Of a DNA stretch of 64,000 nucleotides, positions 32,561 to 46,629 are shown piece by piece; positions within the stretch are counted from its first letter, which is position 1, and every line of letters begins with the position of its first letter. The notes below the pieces were generated by a model. The model searched no databases and had not been told where the DNA came from. It saw only the letters and a list, made by a program, of their open reading frames with translations. Source of the DNA: Spodoptera frugiperda (lineage: Eukaryota > Arthropoda > Insecta > Lepidoptera > Noctuidae); the NCBI RefSeq assembly GCF_023101765.2, contig NC_064242.1, positions 8,606,327 through 8,670,326 on the forward strand, read 5' to 3'. Made by a program: the position numbers and the translations under genes.

Positions 32561-34445
32561 AGATATTGTTATTTAACTAATTAATTAGGCACTATCTAAA
32601 ACTTATGACATTAACAATTCTTATTTATTTATAATTGGAGGTTCACATAAACAAACAGTTCTAATGGCATAAAATATAGGTTTTCTTTTATATAAAGTCA
32701 TTATAAAAATATTTTACTATATTCTTAGTGCGTGATCTTTATCGCTTATACCGCTTATCATTTACAGCTTATATCTCGCCCTGAAAGTGAAAACGAATCG
32801 TTAAAATTATACACAATTTAATCACGAAGTATTTTATGCTGAAATCACGATATTTTATTTCTATTTACGAAACTGAAGCGTGACTCAATCAAATAAAGTT
32901 GAAAGTTTATAAATTGGAAAGGAATGTTGGTGCATTAAAATATACTTTACTTAATTGTGGTTGCTACTTCGTTCGCGTAGAAAATAGTTAACAAATAAGT
33001 AGTGTGTACAGAACTCTGTTCTGTGGTACAGAAAATACACAGATATAGGTTCTAAAAGAAAAAGTTAGTAATAAAATTCAGCACTATCATAATAAGTATT
33101 ATAAACCTATTGTAAGTAAAATGTCGGTATACTAATGTTTTAGAAAGTACTTACTCAACCCAGTCCTTAGCAATTGTTTTCGGAACAAAATCGTTACTAA
33201 GGAATAGTTTAAGTAATCATTAAATGTCTCTGTGTGTGGCTGATAGACTGTTGATATTAATAAATCATTTGGAGGGGCTGTCATGTTCCTATTAGGAAAA
33301 AATCCCTAATAAAAATTTAGATTAAAAAAGAAGTCATTTGGACAGAAACAAAAAATCTAAAAATAAAGCTCAACTTAAGTGTGCAGTGCAGAATTTTAAT
33401 ATTTAATCTAAACCTGAACAACTGTTTCATACATTGAAACACCCAAACAATTTAATTTATAGTCTGGTACACTTTATCTGGAATAAAAAAAGGATCAAAT
33501 AAGTACAATGAACTAACTAGTTTTGAGCGCGGGTGGCCGTTTTGATTCATCATACGTAGGTGGTCAAGTGTGTATGGGATAAAATGATCCATAATTCCCT
33601 TGTTAGGGATTCAAGGATAGAACCGTAGCCAACGTATTAATTTAGACCCATAAATTGTGAGGTAAACTATTTTATAATATGTTTGGGATAGTAGGAACTT
33701 GAATGTTTGATCGAGTTAGGTAAATTGATTTAGTCTAGCTTTATTTTTACAGCCAATTATGTAGGTACGCTGAAATTCTTAGTTTAAAAAATATAATATA
33801 TAGAAGTGTACTTTTATTTTCTGTTCTTATATTAGAAATTAATCTGATTGATTGATTGTTTGTTTGCATGGCTTTAAAACTACTAGATCTTTTAGAAAAT
33901 TTGATGCACTGTTAAAAAGGTTACCTTTTATGGCACCTAATTCAGTTTTTATCTCAATATCCCTGAAGAATAGGAGAATACTCGAGAAAAATCTTTATTA
34001 TCCCATATTATAATTTGAACTTACTAGCTAATTTTCCGTTTAACTGTTCATTTAAGACGTTATTTGATCAATTTAGTCCGATATTGTGAATTTATATTGG
34101 GTATGTACGACGAATCCACTTTTCGTCAATTATGTCATTAGTCCCAAGTAATAGGGGTCGAAACTATAGCTATACATCAAGGTCAATTAAAGACTTTACA
34201 CTACTGAGAATTGAAATCGAAAAACTCAATAAATCTACAATTAAGACCATTAAAAAACTTTATACAGTCTCACTGGTCGGGTGGTCACTTGAGTAATTAC
34301 TGAACAAGAGTTCAATTGCGGTTTAGGTTAAAGTATTGGTTATTTCGATTTTCTGAAAATGAAAAAAATATAGGTACCGCTCTTTGGAGTCTTTAATAAA
34401 ATAAAATTAAAATAGGTTTACTTACTCATTCAACCCAACAACCCT
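32561..34445. other. AT-rich gene-free DNA
   Basis: No coding exon, RNA gene or further repeat was recognised. Confidence 0.4.
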
Positions 34446-34562
34446 CAAATTCCTAAATATCTAAAGGCCGACAACGCACTTGTGTTTCAGGTGTCCATGG
34501 GCGGCGGCAATTGCTTACCATCAGGTGATCCGTCTGTTCGTTTACCGGCTTATACCATTAAA
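34446..34562 (+). repeat. Family B repeat, 3' portion
   Basis: It contains AAAGGCCGACAACGCACTTG, GTGTCCATGGGCGGCGGCAA, CCATCAGGTGATCCGTCTGT and TTACCGGCTTATACCATTA. The 5' half is missing. Confidence 0.85.
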
Positions 34563-34995
34563 CAATAGAACTCTAGAACGGGCAAAGTAATCTTAATCCA
34601 AAACAATTAACAAGTAAAATCTTTAGGGAAATCAAAGCCAAGTCAAAGCTTAACCTGTCGTTATCGATGTACCAAATACAGTATTTAAATAAATATGAGC
34701 ATTATTAATTCTAAAGTAGATTACACGAACGTAGAGTATCAAATGTTTAATTAAAATTTATGAGGGATGATTCGTTAGGAATTATATGGCTGTGTTACTG
34801 TTACAAGTAATATTAACCCATAATAACCGAGGGGTTAGCCAAATCCCTTTGTGTTTTGAATCCAGTTAGGCTGGATATTACGAACAAATAGTTTATTTTG
34901 TGTATTATGGGGTTAATATAGTACCTATTAATTTATTAATTGGAGGTGAAATGTGCTGTTTGACCAAACATTGATACTGTTATACAAACTTTATA

Positions 34996-35136
34996 GTCAC
35001 GCCTTTAATACCCGAAGGGTTAGGCAGAGGTGCACATTATGGTACGTAATGCCACTGTACAATGTACACTCACTTTTCACAATTTGTGTTGTCCATGTAA
35101 CCATGTACCATGTAATTGGTGGTGAGCCTATTGCTT
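34996..35136 (-). repeat. Family D SINE, truncated
   Basis: TCACGCCTTTAATACCCGAA, AGGCAGAGGTGCACATTATG, TACACTCACTTTTCACAATT and TGTAATTGGTGGTGAGCC match the tail half of the other family D copies. The tRNA-like head expected to the right is missing. Confidence 0.75.
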
Positions 35137-38090
35137 AACTTTATAGCTAGTATTCTATATCTGTTCATATGCAATGCAGTTAAAAGTAATTAATATCCGT
35201 ATCTATAATCGTATCCTGTATCTATATATTAATCTCTTGTAACTAGTAAGTTGGTCACATTTTCCACAATATCGATTTTATGTCTGGGTGAACAGCCTGT
35301 AAATGGGAGAATATCCTCTTAAAGTCCGGCTTTTGAACATAATATCAACCCTCTCGAAGCCTAGCAACACTGTCATACGATATTTTCATATTATATTGTT
35401 GGTGTAAACAAGCAAAAGCTGCCCATCCCCTTAACGTAATCCCTTAGTTCCCTTTTACGAGTCTCAGTGTAAAGTCCCTCTGAGGGGAAGATGTTTTAGC
35501 TACAAACATCTTCCGTAAGAAGAAAGTTCTTAGCGCTAAAAGAGCAAATTCACTGTTGAAGTATATAAAAGTTAATTTTTTTCCCAGTGGAAGAGGTTGG
35601 GAGTACTATTATAAGGTAGTCTTAAGAATAAATTCGTGCAATCTTTGTGTTAGTTAAATTAAATTAATTGCATTGATAACAGCCAGCAACGCCATGGGTG
35701 GTGCTAACCATTTACCATTAGTTGATCCAATTGCTTCCTACGCCATGAAAAACACACGTCTGGTTTTTCCAAAAGTATAAGAAAGACAGTATTAATATGA
35801 TATTCATATGTAGAGATAGGTATTATTAAAAGAAAATTATGAAAACTCGAAAAACATACGTAAGGTACTCAAAATCATCGAGTATCCCTGAATCAAACAG
35901 GAATTCATAATAATCACACTTACTTGATCAAAGAAATAAATCAACATAGCATTAAATCTTACATCTACGCCATTCACTCGGCGTATAACTGCGGGCTTAA
36001 TAACTCCTTTATGGTCGGTTAATTACAGTTATGAGAAGCTAATACCAACCACTTTGTGACTAATGAGTAAGATTAATTGGCACGCAAACCAATCAAAATC
36101 TCTAATTACCTTACACATGTCGATGTTGTCGTTGAACGCCTTTTTGATAGACATTTTGATTGGATATTAACTTACTCAATTTGTCCCATAATCTTATAAA
36201 ATTGGTATTGAAAAGTAAATATGAGTAAATACAGAAAATATTAACAACTTTCGTAAAACTTTCTTATCTTAAGATTTTTATTAATCAAATATTATAAATG
36301 AACGCATCTTGAACTTAATTATTGGATGTTTATAATAAATGTAGGAAATATGACACTATTATAGAATATGTTTAAATCAAATCATATTCAATGCAGCAAA
36401 ATCAATTTTGAACAGCAAACTTCTAAGAATTTTCATTATATTAGCAGCAATTTGTTAGCCAACATAATAAAGTCGAATGAAAAACCCCTTGTGACTCCTC
36501 AAACAAAAAGTCAAAGAGTCTGAGGCAGCTCTTCTTTTAATATTTATTCAGGTTTCAATTTCCTGCGATATTCCGTTCGTTTCAGTGTATTTTTTCGCCC
36601 TAAACTCATTGGACCATTTGTGGAGATCCAGATACGAGTCTCATACTGAACAATTCACACGTAAGGTAAAACAAATATTTCTGGAACCACGGTCCTATTG
36701 AAATAATATTCGGACCTCTTATATCAGATTTCCTATTGTCCCTCATTTCATTCCATTAACGTTTGTGTAAGGGACACTTGGGTTAAATGTTTTTCTTTGT
36801 GATTTTAGTAGCGTTTCATGATATGTCTTAGGACTAGGTGCTTATATTGTTCTGATTGCATCATAGTTTCATTTGATATGCTTGTTTTGGAATAATCTCT
36901 GTTACTTTGTTCTTAGTTTGTAGGTAAAACAGTTCGTCTGTCTGTTTTCGTACACTTGAAGATAGCCAACGAAAAATATAAGGACTGTGTTGTAGTAATT
37001 GTTTTACAATTTTTGTCGATTCTGTTGGATAAAATGTAGGTCAGTAATGTAAAGGATTTAGCTTAATATTTTTGTGGTTGATCAATAATGAAACGCCAAC
37101 AATTTTATGTTGATTTCAGACGAATTCGTCATTAATGAAAATATGTAATACGAAATAATTTACCGTATCAGACAATATTGTTGAGTATGAATGTACTTTA
37201 ATTAATTAAGCCCTTTTCATCATTTATTAATATCTCGTTTGTTTAACAAATTAAAACATCGAAATCATTTTGTGTATGGGCTGGGAAATGCGGACTCTTC
37301 CATTTTCATTTTACTTTCGTGGATAGACCGAGAGCTGGTTTAAAATAGTTTAGAGGTTTTATTAGTTCTTTTTTTTGGTATTTAATTGTTCTGTTAATAA
37401 TTGGTGTTGTTTGAAACATGGAATAAGAGTGATTATTTAAAAACAATAATGTTTTGTTTATTATGTAAAGATATTAGTCTAAATACTAATCTTAATTAGC
37501 GATTTCAAATTCTGGTAATAGAGGATAATTTTATAATAAAATTTACACAAATAAAGCTTTTAACATGAAATGTTAAAGGGAAAAAATCAACATAACACAA
37601 GGGATTTAAATATTTAAAACACGGAAACTCTTCGAACATTTTACATCTCATCAGAGTAAACAAAAAAATTAAATGGATGAAAATAAACAAGTAGCAGTGA
37701 ACTCCTGCACTAACTGAGCAACTAACGGAGTATTTTTTTTAAATATGCAACATTAACTTTCGCATAAAAGTTCACGTTTTCATGCTTTTTGGTACACTTT
37801 TCAAACATTTTGACATGGATTCTGCTGGCCTTTGAAGCAGTCCAGCCTGTTACATGGGTTATGTGAAAGTAGTTTTATTTACTAAAAATGTAAAGGAGTT
37901 TGTATTTATTTGAGTTTTATGAACGGTGTGTGAATTGGGAAATAGATTAATTTTGCTTGTTGACTTTAGTGTTTTTTTTTGACGTTTATGAAAAGTTTTA
38001 TTCTAGCTTTTAATAATAATGTGGCCTAACGTATTGTTATAAATTATGGACCTTGAGAAAAAAAAATGACTTTTTATTAAAAAAAAAACA
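35137..38090. other. AT-rich gene-free DNA with a small family B remnant
   Basis: About 35680-35750 reads GCCAGCAACGCCATGGGTGG and ACCATTTACCATTAGTTGAT, an old family B fragment. A 10 bp stem GAAGATGTTT/AAACATCTTC lies at about 35490-35516. Otherwise nothing was recognised. Confidence 0.4.
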
Positions 38091-38228
38091 TTGCCCCACA
38101 CAAAGTTTATCTCCTGTGTCATAGGTGCGTTTACAGACATACACATGAAGAGTTTCTTCGTGCAGGAATCGAACCCGCTACCCGTTGCACGGTAGCCATT
38201 TGCCCAGCCACCGCGTCAACCGTGCAGT
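38091..38228 (-). repeat. tRNA-derived SINE, family C, minus strand
   Basis: Plus strand: TTGCCCCACACAAAGTTTAT, CATAGGTGCGTTTACAGACA, GCAGGAATCGAACCCGCTAC, CATTTGCCCAGCCACCGCGT. The reverse complement gives a perfect B-box, GGGTTCGATTCC, and A-box-like TGACGCGGTGGCTGGGCAAA. Part of the middle is deleted. Confidence 0.85.
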
Positions 38229-39127
38229 CAATAATATAACAATATTTTTCGATTATTACAATTTTTAAGCATAAGAGGACTGTGCTACCCGGACTCCGGA
38301 CGTATGAGTGGATATCTCATAAGTGGATTACCCCCAAATATAGAAATATTTACTTTTCTCTACTTCTTCCACATATATGTGACGTTGGAACAAAATACAC
38401 AGGATCAATCAAGTCTGCAGTGACGTGAGTGCATGTTGTCACAGACTCAGTGTGAGGTGTTTATGTGTCTCGCACGGGACAGGGTATCGGTTACTCACGA
38501 ACGAAGCTCGTTTGTAAGATTGTGGTTACATTGTGAGGAGGAAGCGTTTTTATTTTAGTGACGATTTTTAGGTTTTGAAAAGAAAAGCTAAAATAATGTT
38601 AAAAGATGTGATTGAAAACTGATTTTTATCGCATTATGCATAAAACTATGAAAAATATATTACTTTAACAACTTAGATTGTTTCATAGATTTTCCCATTA
38701 ATATTAATGAATTGTATGAAATGTAGAATTGTAATATATGACTTATAAAAGTATCTGTGTTTAAAATATACATACAAGCTGTTACAAAATACTACTCATA
38801 AAATTGCATTGAAGATTCGATCGAAACAAAAATCGCTTCAGCTCATCAGCAAACTACTCACTATAACCTCTACCTTAATAATACCATTTCGAAAATGAGG
38901 TTTCGTTATCAATATGCACTGTAGTGCTTTAGTCAGTCTTACGAGCCGTTTAATGAAATCTGTCATTAACTAAAGTGTCAGTAAAATGTACTTTAGTAAG
39001 AATAGACGATTTTCCTCAGGGTTGATGCTAAGTAACTTAATCAAAATCAATAATTATAAACTTTCATAGGTGTTTTCTGTCTGCCTGTTTTGTTACAAGA
39101 GTGGCACTGTTATAAATGCTAATTTAT
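38229..39127. other. Gene-free DNA
   Basis: No coding exon was recognised. About 38390-38520 is somewhat GC-richer with no open frame of note. Confidence 0.35.
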
Positions 39128-39290
39128 CGTCACGCCCTTTTATCCCTGAAAAGGTACATATTATGGTACGTACACCCACTTTTTACCATTTGTGTTATAA
39201 GTCCCATGTAATAGGGGGTGAGCCTAATACTGGGCATGATTTCAGATTCCGTGCAATTACTGATTTCATTTTTTCGAAAAACCAAAATAA
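39128..39290 (-). repeat. Family D SINE, partial
   Basis: TCACGCCCTTTTATCCCTGA, GTACACCCACTTTTTACCAT, TGTTATAAGTCCCATGTAAT and GGGGGTGAGCCTAATACTGG match family D. The tRNA-like head is lost. Confidence 0.75.
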
Positions 39291-39404
39291 TTTTATTCCT
39301 GTTAACTTGCTAAAAATGGTAATAATTAATATCTGCAGTTTACCGCAGGAATAGATGGCGATCTGGCGACTGTAGTGAGCGGCATCTTCGTCGGAGTGCG
39401 AAAA

Positions 39405-39556
39405 ATAATAATAAAGGAGCTCCTGCCAGCGGCTTCACCTGATTTTTCGTTGGATAATCTGCTCAACTTCCAAATTTCATCCCAATCCCTTTAGCCGTTT
39501 GGACGTGATTGAGTAACAAACATACACACAAACTTTCGCATTTATAATATTAGTAA
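39405..39556 (+). repeat. RTE/SINE-type 3' tail
   Basis: GGAGCTCCTGCCAGCGGCTT, CTTCCAAATTTCATCCCAAT, AACAAACATACACACAAACT and TTTCGCATTTATAATATTAG; it shares its end with 32446-32560. Confidence 0.7.
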
Positions 39557-39970
39557 AATTAAAAAAGTTTTGATACTTCGATTAGCAAAACTGTACACAA
39601 AATTATTGCGGACAAACACACAAACATTTTCGACTTATAAAGTTACTTTATTAAGCTTTGTCTTGATAATAATCATGACAAACACACAACAATATTTTAT
39701 GTGTACAAAAATAAAATTTAACAATCAGTATTGCTTACATTACTGAGAAAGCAGACCTGGTTTTATCACACAATGCAGTTACTGCCGTCTGCTGTCATAA
39801 TTATAAATAACCATCCATAAATCAAATCGTACTGAGTCAGTATACAAAGGAACTTTGCAGAATTACAATGGTTGTTTATGTATATTAATTACAATATAAG
39901 AAATTGGCCTTGAACTAAAGCACCAGGAAAAAAATACATAGTGTCACAATCTTTTTTTCTTTTTTTAACT

Positions 39971-40139
39971 TTACCCACACTAGGATTTTGTCCTGTGTCG
40001 TGGATGCGTTTACAAACATACAAGTTCTCATGCACATGACACTCAGACCCGAAACAACAATTTGTGACACAGAGTTGCTCCGTACGGGAATCAACCTGCT
40101 ACACGTTACACGACGGCCACTTGCTCAGTCACCGCGCCA
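39971..40139 (-). repeat. tRNA-derived SINE, family C, minus strand
   Basis: Plus strand: CACACTAGGATTTTGTCCTG, GTCGTGGATGCGTTTACAAA, ACACTCAGACCCGAAACAAC, AGAGTTGCTCCGTACGGGAA, then TGCTCAGTCACCGCGCCA. The B-box is damaged (CAACCTGC replaces GAACCCGC). Confidence 0.85.
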
Positions 40140-40575
40140 TTTTAATAATTTACGTGCATAAAGAGATAATATTATTTGCTTAGTCTTAGCATTTATATTA
40201 TGTCTGAAAAGGTTTTACTGCAGTTCAAACATGTGTGATGTGTAACAGGACTTAGTATTACGTAAATACAATGTTATAAAAGAACATTATTCTACTACTT
40301 TTGAAATACACTACTTTTTTCTATTGACTGAAGGCAACCCTAATTTTACAAGACGTAGTTCGGTATTACGTCATCCTAGTTTGGAAGCTGATTCATCACT
40401 AAGTCCTGTGAGCTTTACTTAGATTAGGATATTGACTTTTAAACGAAACATACGTACGTCCTCATTATTTTGTTGTCACTATCTGTTTAAGCGTGTTTTT
40501 TAAGATAAGGACTTCTTACTGGGTTGTCTTGATGGCTAAGTGTTTGCAGGTCCACCATTCTTCGGTGTTTGATAA
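40140..40575. other. AT-rich gene-free DNA
   Basis: No feature was recognised between the two SINEs. Confidence 0.4.
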
Positions 40576-40765
40576 ATCACGCCTTTTAAAAAGCAACGTC
40601 ACAGGTGCACATTACGGCAAGTAATTGCGCTATACAATGTACACACACTGTACAAATAGTGAAACTACACGTACTAAAGCCCAGAAATACTTTGTCCGAC
40701 CCGGTAATCGAAGCCAAAACCTCATGTCCGGCAGTCGCACTTGCGACTACTCGACACTTGTTAAA
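40576..40765 (-). repeat. tRNA-derived SINE, family D, minus strand
   Basis: Plus strand: ATCACGCCTTTTAAAAAGCA, AGGTGCACATTACGGCAAGT, TACACACACTGTACAAATAG, TTGTCCGACCCGGTAATCGA, GGCAGTCGCACTTGCGACTA, CTCGACAC. The head is retained and the middle shortened. Confidence 0.8.
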
Positions 40766-43700
40766 TTAGCTCATCTTTTAAAATAATCTAAATATCATAG
40801 CAAGTGAAAGGTGGATTGTTGTAAATAACATTTTTGGGTGTTCCTAAAGTATAAGAATATCATTTTCCTTTGCTTCGACACATTGTGTAAAAAAATCTAC
40901 ACTAACAAAAATAAAAACAGTACATCATGTATACCTATAAAATTAACACAGCTCTACTTTAGAACATGTCAGTAATAAAATAATTTATAGCAAAAATAAT
41001 AACAAATACTGGAGTAGATATTAATTTATTATTCACTTCCCGTGTAAAGTTGATGGCACTCGACTCGGACAGCTCAATGCTCTTGATATATCGATGAGAT
41101 TATCAGTTCACTGCCGACAGGGCGCTCACACGCGTGCGATCTGAAAACTGATAAAAATTATAATTGGTTTATTATTTATTTATTTGTGTGTAAATTGGTA
41201 TTTTAAACAAGTTTAAATAAAGGTTTCTTTATTATTTTTTAAGTTTTCGTTCCTATATTATCGGCAATTTGTGCATGAAATTTCAAAAGTGAAACTAGAG
41301 TCCCGAAAACCAAATCTTGGCACTATTTCTGATGGAAACATTAATGCATGACCGATCAATTGATAACATTGATGCTTGAATATTAAAAATTATAGTAAAA
41401 ATCTCTACTAAGAAAATACTACTCTAAAAAAAAATGGTCGTTATTAAAACAAAATTATTAGTCATTCTTTCTTAAGCCAACCTATTTACTAATTGCAACT
41501 TAAAGCAACCATAGTTAGCACTAACAAAAATCTCTTAACAATGAAGTGAGTTAAAAATTAACAAACGCCAGTATACAACGAACCTTAATCACATATCTCA
41601 ATGTTTATTCAGATGCAAACCATCTAAAGAGCTCCACGATTTACTGGAAATTAAGAGGACGCATCCGTCGGGGATGCTATAATAACAACGTGCCACCGAA
41701 AATACAACCACTAAGTGACAGGAATAAAAACAGTAGTTCTGTACTTCGCTTGAGGATATGGACGAAAATATTAGCCGTTATTTTCGTAAGGATAATCATT
41801 ATTATGAATGATGGTGATTTTTATTTGTATGGCGTTAGAAGAGATGGAGGTGCGTAGTGTGTTCATTGGTTTCTTTCATTTCTTGTTGTTTTACTTAAAA
41901 ATGACAGAGACGTTTTTTATAGTATTCCCATTGGTATGTTTTAACTTTTTTATGTAACTGCGGTAAATCCGTTTAATGTCTACTAATTAATAAACACAAC
42001 AAACACTAAGTAGGGGTGCTCTCGGAGACAAAACCGCGATCTCCTATCCTGTCTGGCAGGTTTACCATAAAATGTCAAATGTCAAAAAATGCCATGCAAA
42101 CCCTGTTATGTCGAAGACAGTTCATAGTCGAGCCACAGCTCCACACTAGCGATAAGTTTTTAGTTTATATTCAGTTACATTATCTAAGTAAATATAATTA
42201 TTGGAATGCTTGAATAATGATTTAGTACTAACATCAACATGTTTACCCAAAGTCCGTGACACAGCTGTTAAATCAAGCTTGCACTAAATGACTGTCCATG
42301 CATGATTGTGACGCTCACGGTACGTTTGATTGACAAATCGATGTTAACGATTTAGTTGACGAGCTTCTGTCATCACAACATTCCCGGGTCGGACAAAGTA
42401 TTATTACGTGTTTAATTTTCGGTTGTAACACACAGTTTATAATTATGACCGTTGGCAAATATTATGGAGTTCATAACATGTGTAGTGAAAACGTGGGTGG
42501 TATGGTTACATAAAACATAATATTAAAAATAATTAAAAACACTACAATAACAACACCTTACGACCAACACTGTTTAGCAAGTAATAACAAAAATACAATT
42601 ATGCAGCTATTTATATTCAACTTATTCATAAAAGCAATTTGCAATTAAAAAACCTCATTTTATTCAGCTAGTTATTTTTAACAGCTTCTGAACAAACTGC
42701 ATAGAATAAAAAAATAAATCCGATGAAAAAATCTTCATATTTCTGTAAAGGGTTGCGCGATAAAAATTCGCTGACCAACGAAAGTAGGGCCGTCCATTCG
42801 CAGCTGAACGACATCTTTTCATTAAAATAAAAATTGCTAATGACACCATCTCCATATTTTAACATAAAAACGTCAGCGCTTTGTACCATTTTGCACTGCT
42901 TATAAAAAAAAAAGTATAATTACAAGTCACATCTGCATATCTTTTGACGCCTCCAAGCTATTACTCGACACATGGATGGATCTTAAATGTCCTGTTCTCA
43001 TATTTTTTGCTCTTAAAGTGCAGATGACTTTATTACTGAGGATTGTAAGACAAGGGTGCTGCTTTTTATTATTTTGTATGTAAAGCGAGATTTATCCGAC
43101 TTGTTACGTTTGTTAATATATGAAGGAATTACGGTTTTGTATGAATATTGAATCCACAATTCTTTCTTTTTCCAAATCGAAATTCCAACATCCACTTTTA
43201 GGAAAGCAGTAAAATCGATTTTGGAGTTTGTTATAAAAGTATTTGTCCAAATAGTGACTAACAACCCTCATCTGAATAATTTATTGACAAACAAACACAC
43301 AAACATGATTTAATAATTTATCACGAAAAATGAAATATCTTAGAAAATTTATGTTAGGCAAGAAAGAAAACGTTGTTACATAACATCAAGGATGCGAAGG
43401 TGATTATGTTTCAAAAACAGACTGACTTTGTTTACCCCTCAATTAATAACGGCGAACAATCAACATCGCAAAAACAAGAAATCAAAAGGAAGTTTACGCA
43501 TCAATTTATGTGAAATACAAGGAGGTATCTCGTTCGTTAATTTGTTTACACTTTGCATGTTCCCTCCGTGCCAATGTTTACATTTCACATCTAAGTATCT
43601 CGTAAAATGTAATAAAGTTCGCCTCCCGATGATTATGGCCCTTTGAAAATAAACTTGGAAGTCGATTCACAAACACTGCCTTTTATTTTTGTTTAGTTTT

Positions 43701-46545
43701 CTTTCTTTCTTCCCGTGGCCCTTGAGTTATGGATATCATCATTATTCTTTCTCTCAAACTTTTTGAAACTTGCCTTCGTCCCCTTTTATTGATACATTAG
43801 AAATTATTTTTTCATGTCACTCGCCCATAGAAATGAATTTCTAGTCTTGTTTTGCTTAACTTATTTAAATGTTGGCTTCTTCGTGTTCTTTGCGAATATT
43901 TTGTAAAATTCTCTAATATATTTTATTTTAGAATTGGCTATGAAAAACGATAGCACAGTAAATTATGTGGTAGCTGATATTTATTACTGTTAGTACGACG
44001 AAGGAGAATAAGAAACCCGTTAGTTTATAAAATAGAGTTTATTTTTTGATTTATGCTTCTGATATCCTCCATAAACATTTTAAACATAAAACAATAATAC
44101 TCTATCAACACGGATTTGTTTTAATAAGAAATTAAATCCACTTCTAATGAACAATTTAATATTGTCACAATAAATCAAACTATTAACCGGACAGCGGAAA
44201 ATTCTTTACCTCATGCAAAGTACTAGAGCATACTTCACCCAGTATATTTTACATTAGTAACATGCAAAGCAATAAATTTTCTCTTAGCTTCAGTTTGTTT
44301 CCACCTCTTAGGCCTCATAAAATTAATGCCTTTATATTAATATTTATTAATATATGAATTCCTTGTACATTGTAGGGAAGCCAGTATGATAAAATGTTAA
44401 GTAATGTTTATGATGCAATAACAACGGTATTATGTTCTTGCCTATGAATTTCCATTGGATATGCTTACTGCATTATGTTGTCTCATTTCTAAAGGATAGA
44501 GAGGGATAAAGCAAGCGCAGAGGTTAAGCTCAGTTATTCGGTTTATGATACAAATTATGCAGTGGTCTATAAATTGGAGTAGTCATTTGTCGTATTAATA
44601 AACCTCATATTAGTGGTAGGTGATTTGAGAATAATTGATGTGGATTTTATACTTTATTGGTATTGCAATTAGGTACGTTATTTTTGATATTTATTTCAAG
44701 AATAATAATTACTATAGACATAAGCTATTTGATAATGAAATATTATTTATGAACTCAATTTCATATTCGTTTAATAATTTATTTAAAGAAATTTTAAAAG
44801 TTGGATCAGGACTAGCATTTATTGCAAATTAAAATGGTTTGCTATCATTGGTCAAACTGCATTTCTGTGCTATGAATAATTTTATTGTTTTTAAAACAAT
44901 AGCAACATAACAACAGTTATGTTTTTTAAAAAAAGGTAAGTAATAGTTTTTATTATACCTTAAAGACCACTTTTCCTTCTGATTAAATATTTTTTTAACA
45001 CACACCATTTTAAATAACAAGAAATGAAAAAAAGGACAGGACCAAAAAGCTTTTAACACAGATCAACATGTTGAACAATTCTAAATACAAACAGACCTTA
45101 CAACATTTTAATTCGTACATATAAAATGTCAAAGCGGTTCACACAAAATTCGGTTACCAGATACGGTATAAAACAATGTGACGTTAATCGAAATAAATGA
45201 AAAGCTACCATTTTAATTAAAGATGGAGGTAACCCAAACCTAACAGAAGATTAAAGAACAAGAACACAAACATGAACAGAGTGAACCACGGAATTAGATT
45301 TTCACGAATCAAAAACGAATTTGTAATATGATAGATCATCGTTATTCCTGGAACTTCCCAAATTACGTCCCGATAACAGATTCGGCAGATTCAAAGGTGA
45401 CAAAGGAATACCATCTTTATACCGAAAGCAGTAAGGTAGTGTAAAAATTACAAGGTTTCGAACTGTCGTTTTCTGTCCATCCGGTCGGAAGATTGCTCTT
45501 TTGATATGATTAAAAGGGTGAAGACTGTTTTATGTGGCAATTAAGGAGTTTTGTTGCTCCCCAGATTCTATTTCTTCATCTATGACCTGGTAGCGATTGG
45601 CTATAAACAACTTGACATCTTATTTGTTGAGATTGTGAAGGACATTAATTAATATTCGTTCCGAGAAGCCATATTTATAGAATTATGGGTTTATATTGAG
45701 GAAATATGATGTTACTTGCACGTTAACCCAGAAACAAAATTAAAATATCTTTGTTGTTTGTTATGATTCAAATTATGAAAATATTTTGTGCATGTTATGA
45801 TCAAGGTATTGAAAAAAGTTAAAACGAAAGCTGTATCTAATTGATTTATGATCATAAATAAAGCAAAGTTACTTAGACTCCAGCAGTTTCATATGTAAAC
45901 AAAATTAAATTATTATTCCACAAGTCAATATAGGTTGTTTTTTATACTCTCGGGGACGGTTAAAAGCACAAACAACCGAACTTTTCACTTACAGTCAACG
46001 TTTGTTTGTTGGCTCGATCCGTTCAGTTTGTGGGAAAAACGAAAAATTTCGTACATTTAAAATACATTGACGTATGCGTTGAGTTCCTAGGTTGGTAGTC
46101 TGTAGGGAGACTTTGTTTTGACAGAAAGTGCTACAGTTTGCCAAACAAATTCGACACGTTGGTACCTACGTAGTAGTCTATCTCAGATTTGTAAGGTTTC
46201 AAAAATTTCCATCGCAGTTTGTTTATAAAAGTTACGTGAAAGATTAGATTGCTGTCAAGGACTTTGAAAAGTTTATGAAGTAGGGTTGGTTTAGCTTTCA
46301 ACAATCGTTTCAAATTACGAAAAAAGGGTTCGAGTGTATGACGTCCTACACATTTGATTCTATCTTGGAGAAAGTTCTGTGGTAACAATATTTATTGTTT
46401 GCTCTTCTAGTTGTTGATGACATCGACGAGTAAAATTATAATTTTGATAAAGAATTTATACTTTTATCAAAAGAAAACGAGCGCAATGTGCAGTTGCATT
46501 TAAAAAAAAAAATTAATAAACCCTTAGTTTGTACTGTGCCGAAAA
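40766..46545. other. Long gene-free stretch
   Basis: No coding exon, RNA gene or complete repeat was recognised. CCCGGGTCGGACAAAGTATTA-like sequence at about 42384-42404 looks like a family D head fragment in plus orientation. Overlapping open frames at 42664-42889 and 43013-43264 have no recognisable domains. Confidence 0.4.
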
Positions 46546-46629
46546 TGAAACGAGAGTGCGTTCGGCGCTCTGATTGGTTGGTTTATTTGCGTCGGCCAAT
46601 CAGAGCGCCGAACGCGATCTCGTTTCGTT
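46546..46629. mobile_element. Short palindromic element (GC-rich hairpin)
   Basis: Arms GAAACGAGAGTGCGTTCGGC followed by GCTCTGATTGGT, and the inverted copy GCCAATCAGAGCGCC then GAACGCGATCTCGTTTC, pair over about 32 bp with few mismatches around the centre TGGTTTATTTGCGTC. It contrasts with the AT-rich flanks. Probably a very short MITE; each arm carries an ATTGG/CCAAT motif. Confidence 0.8.
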
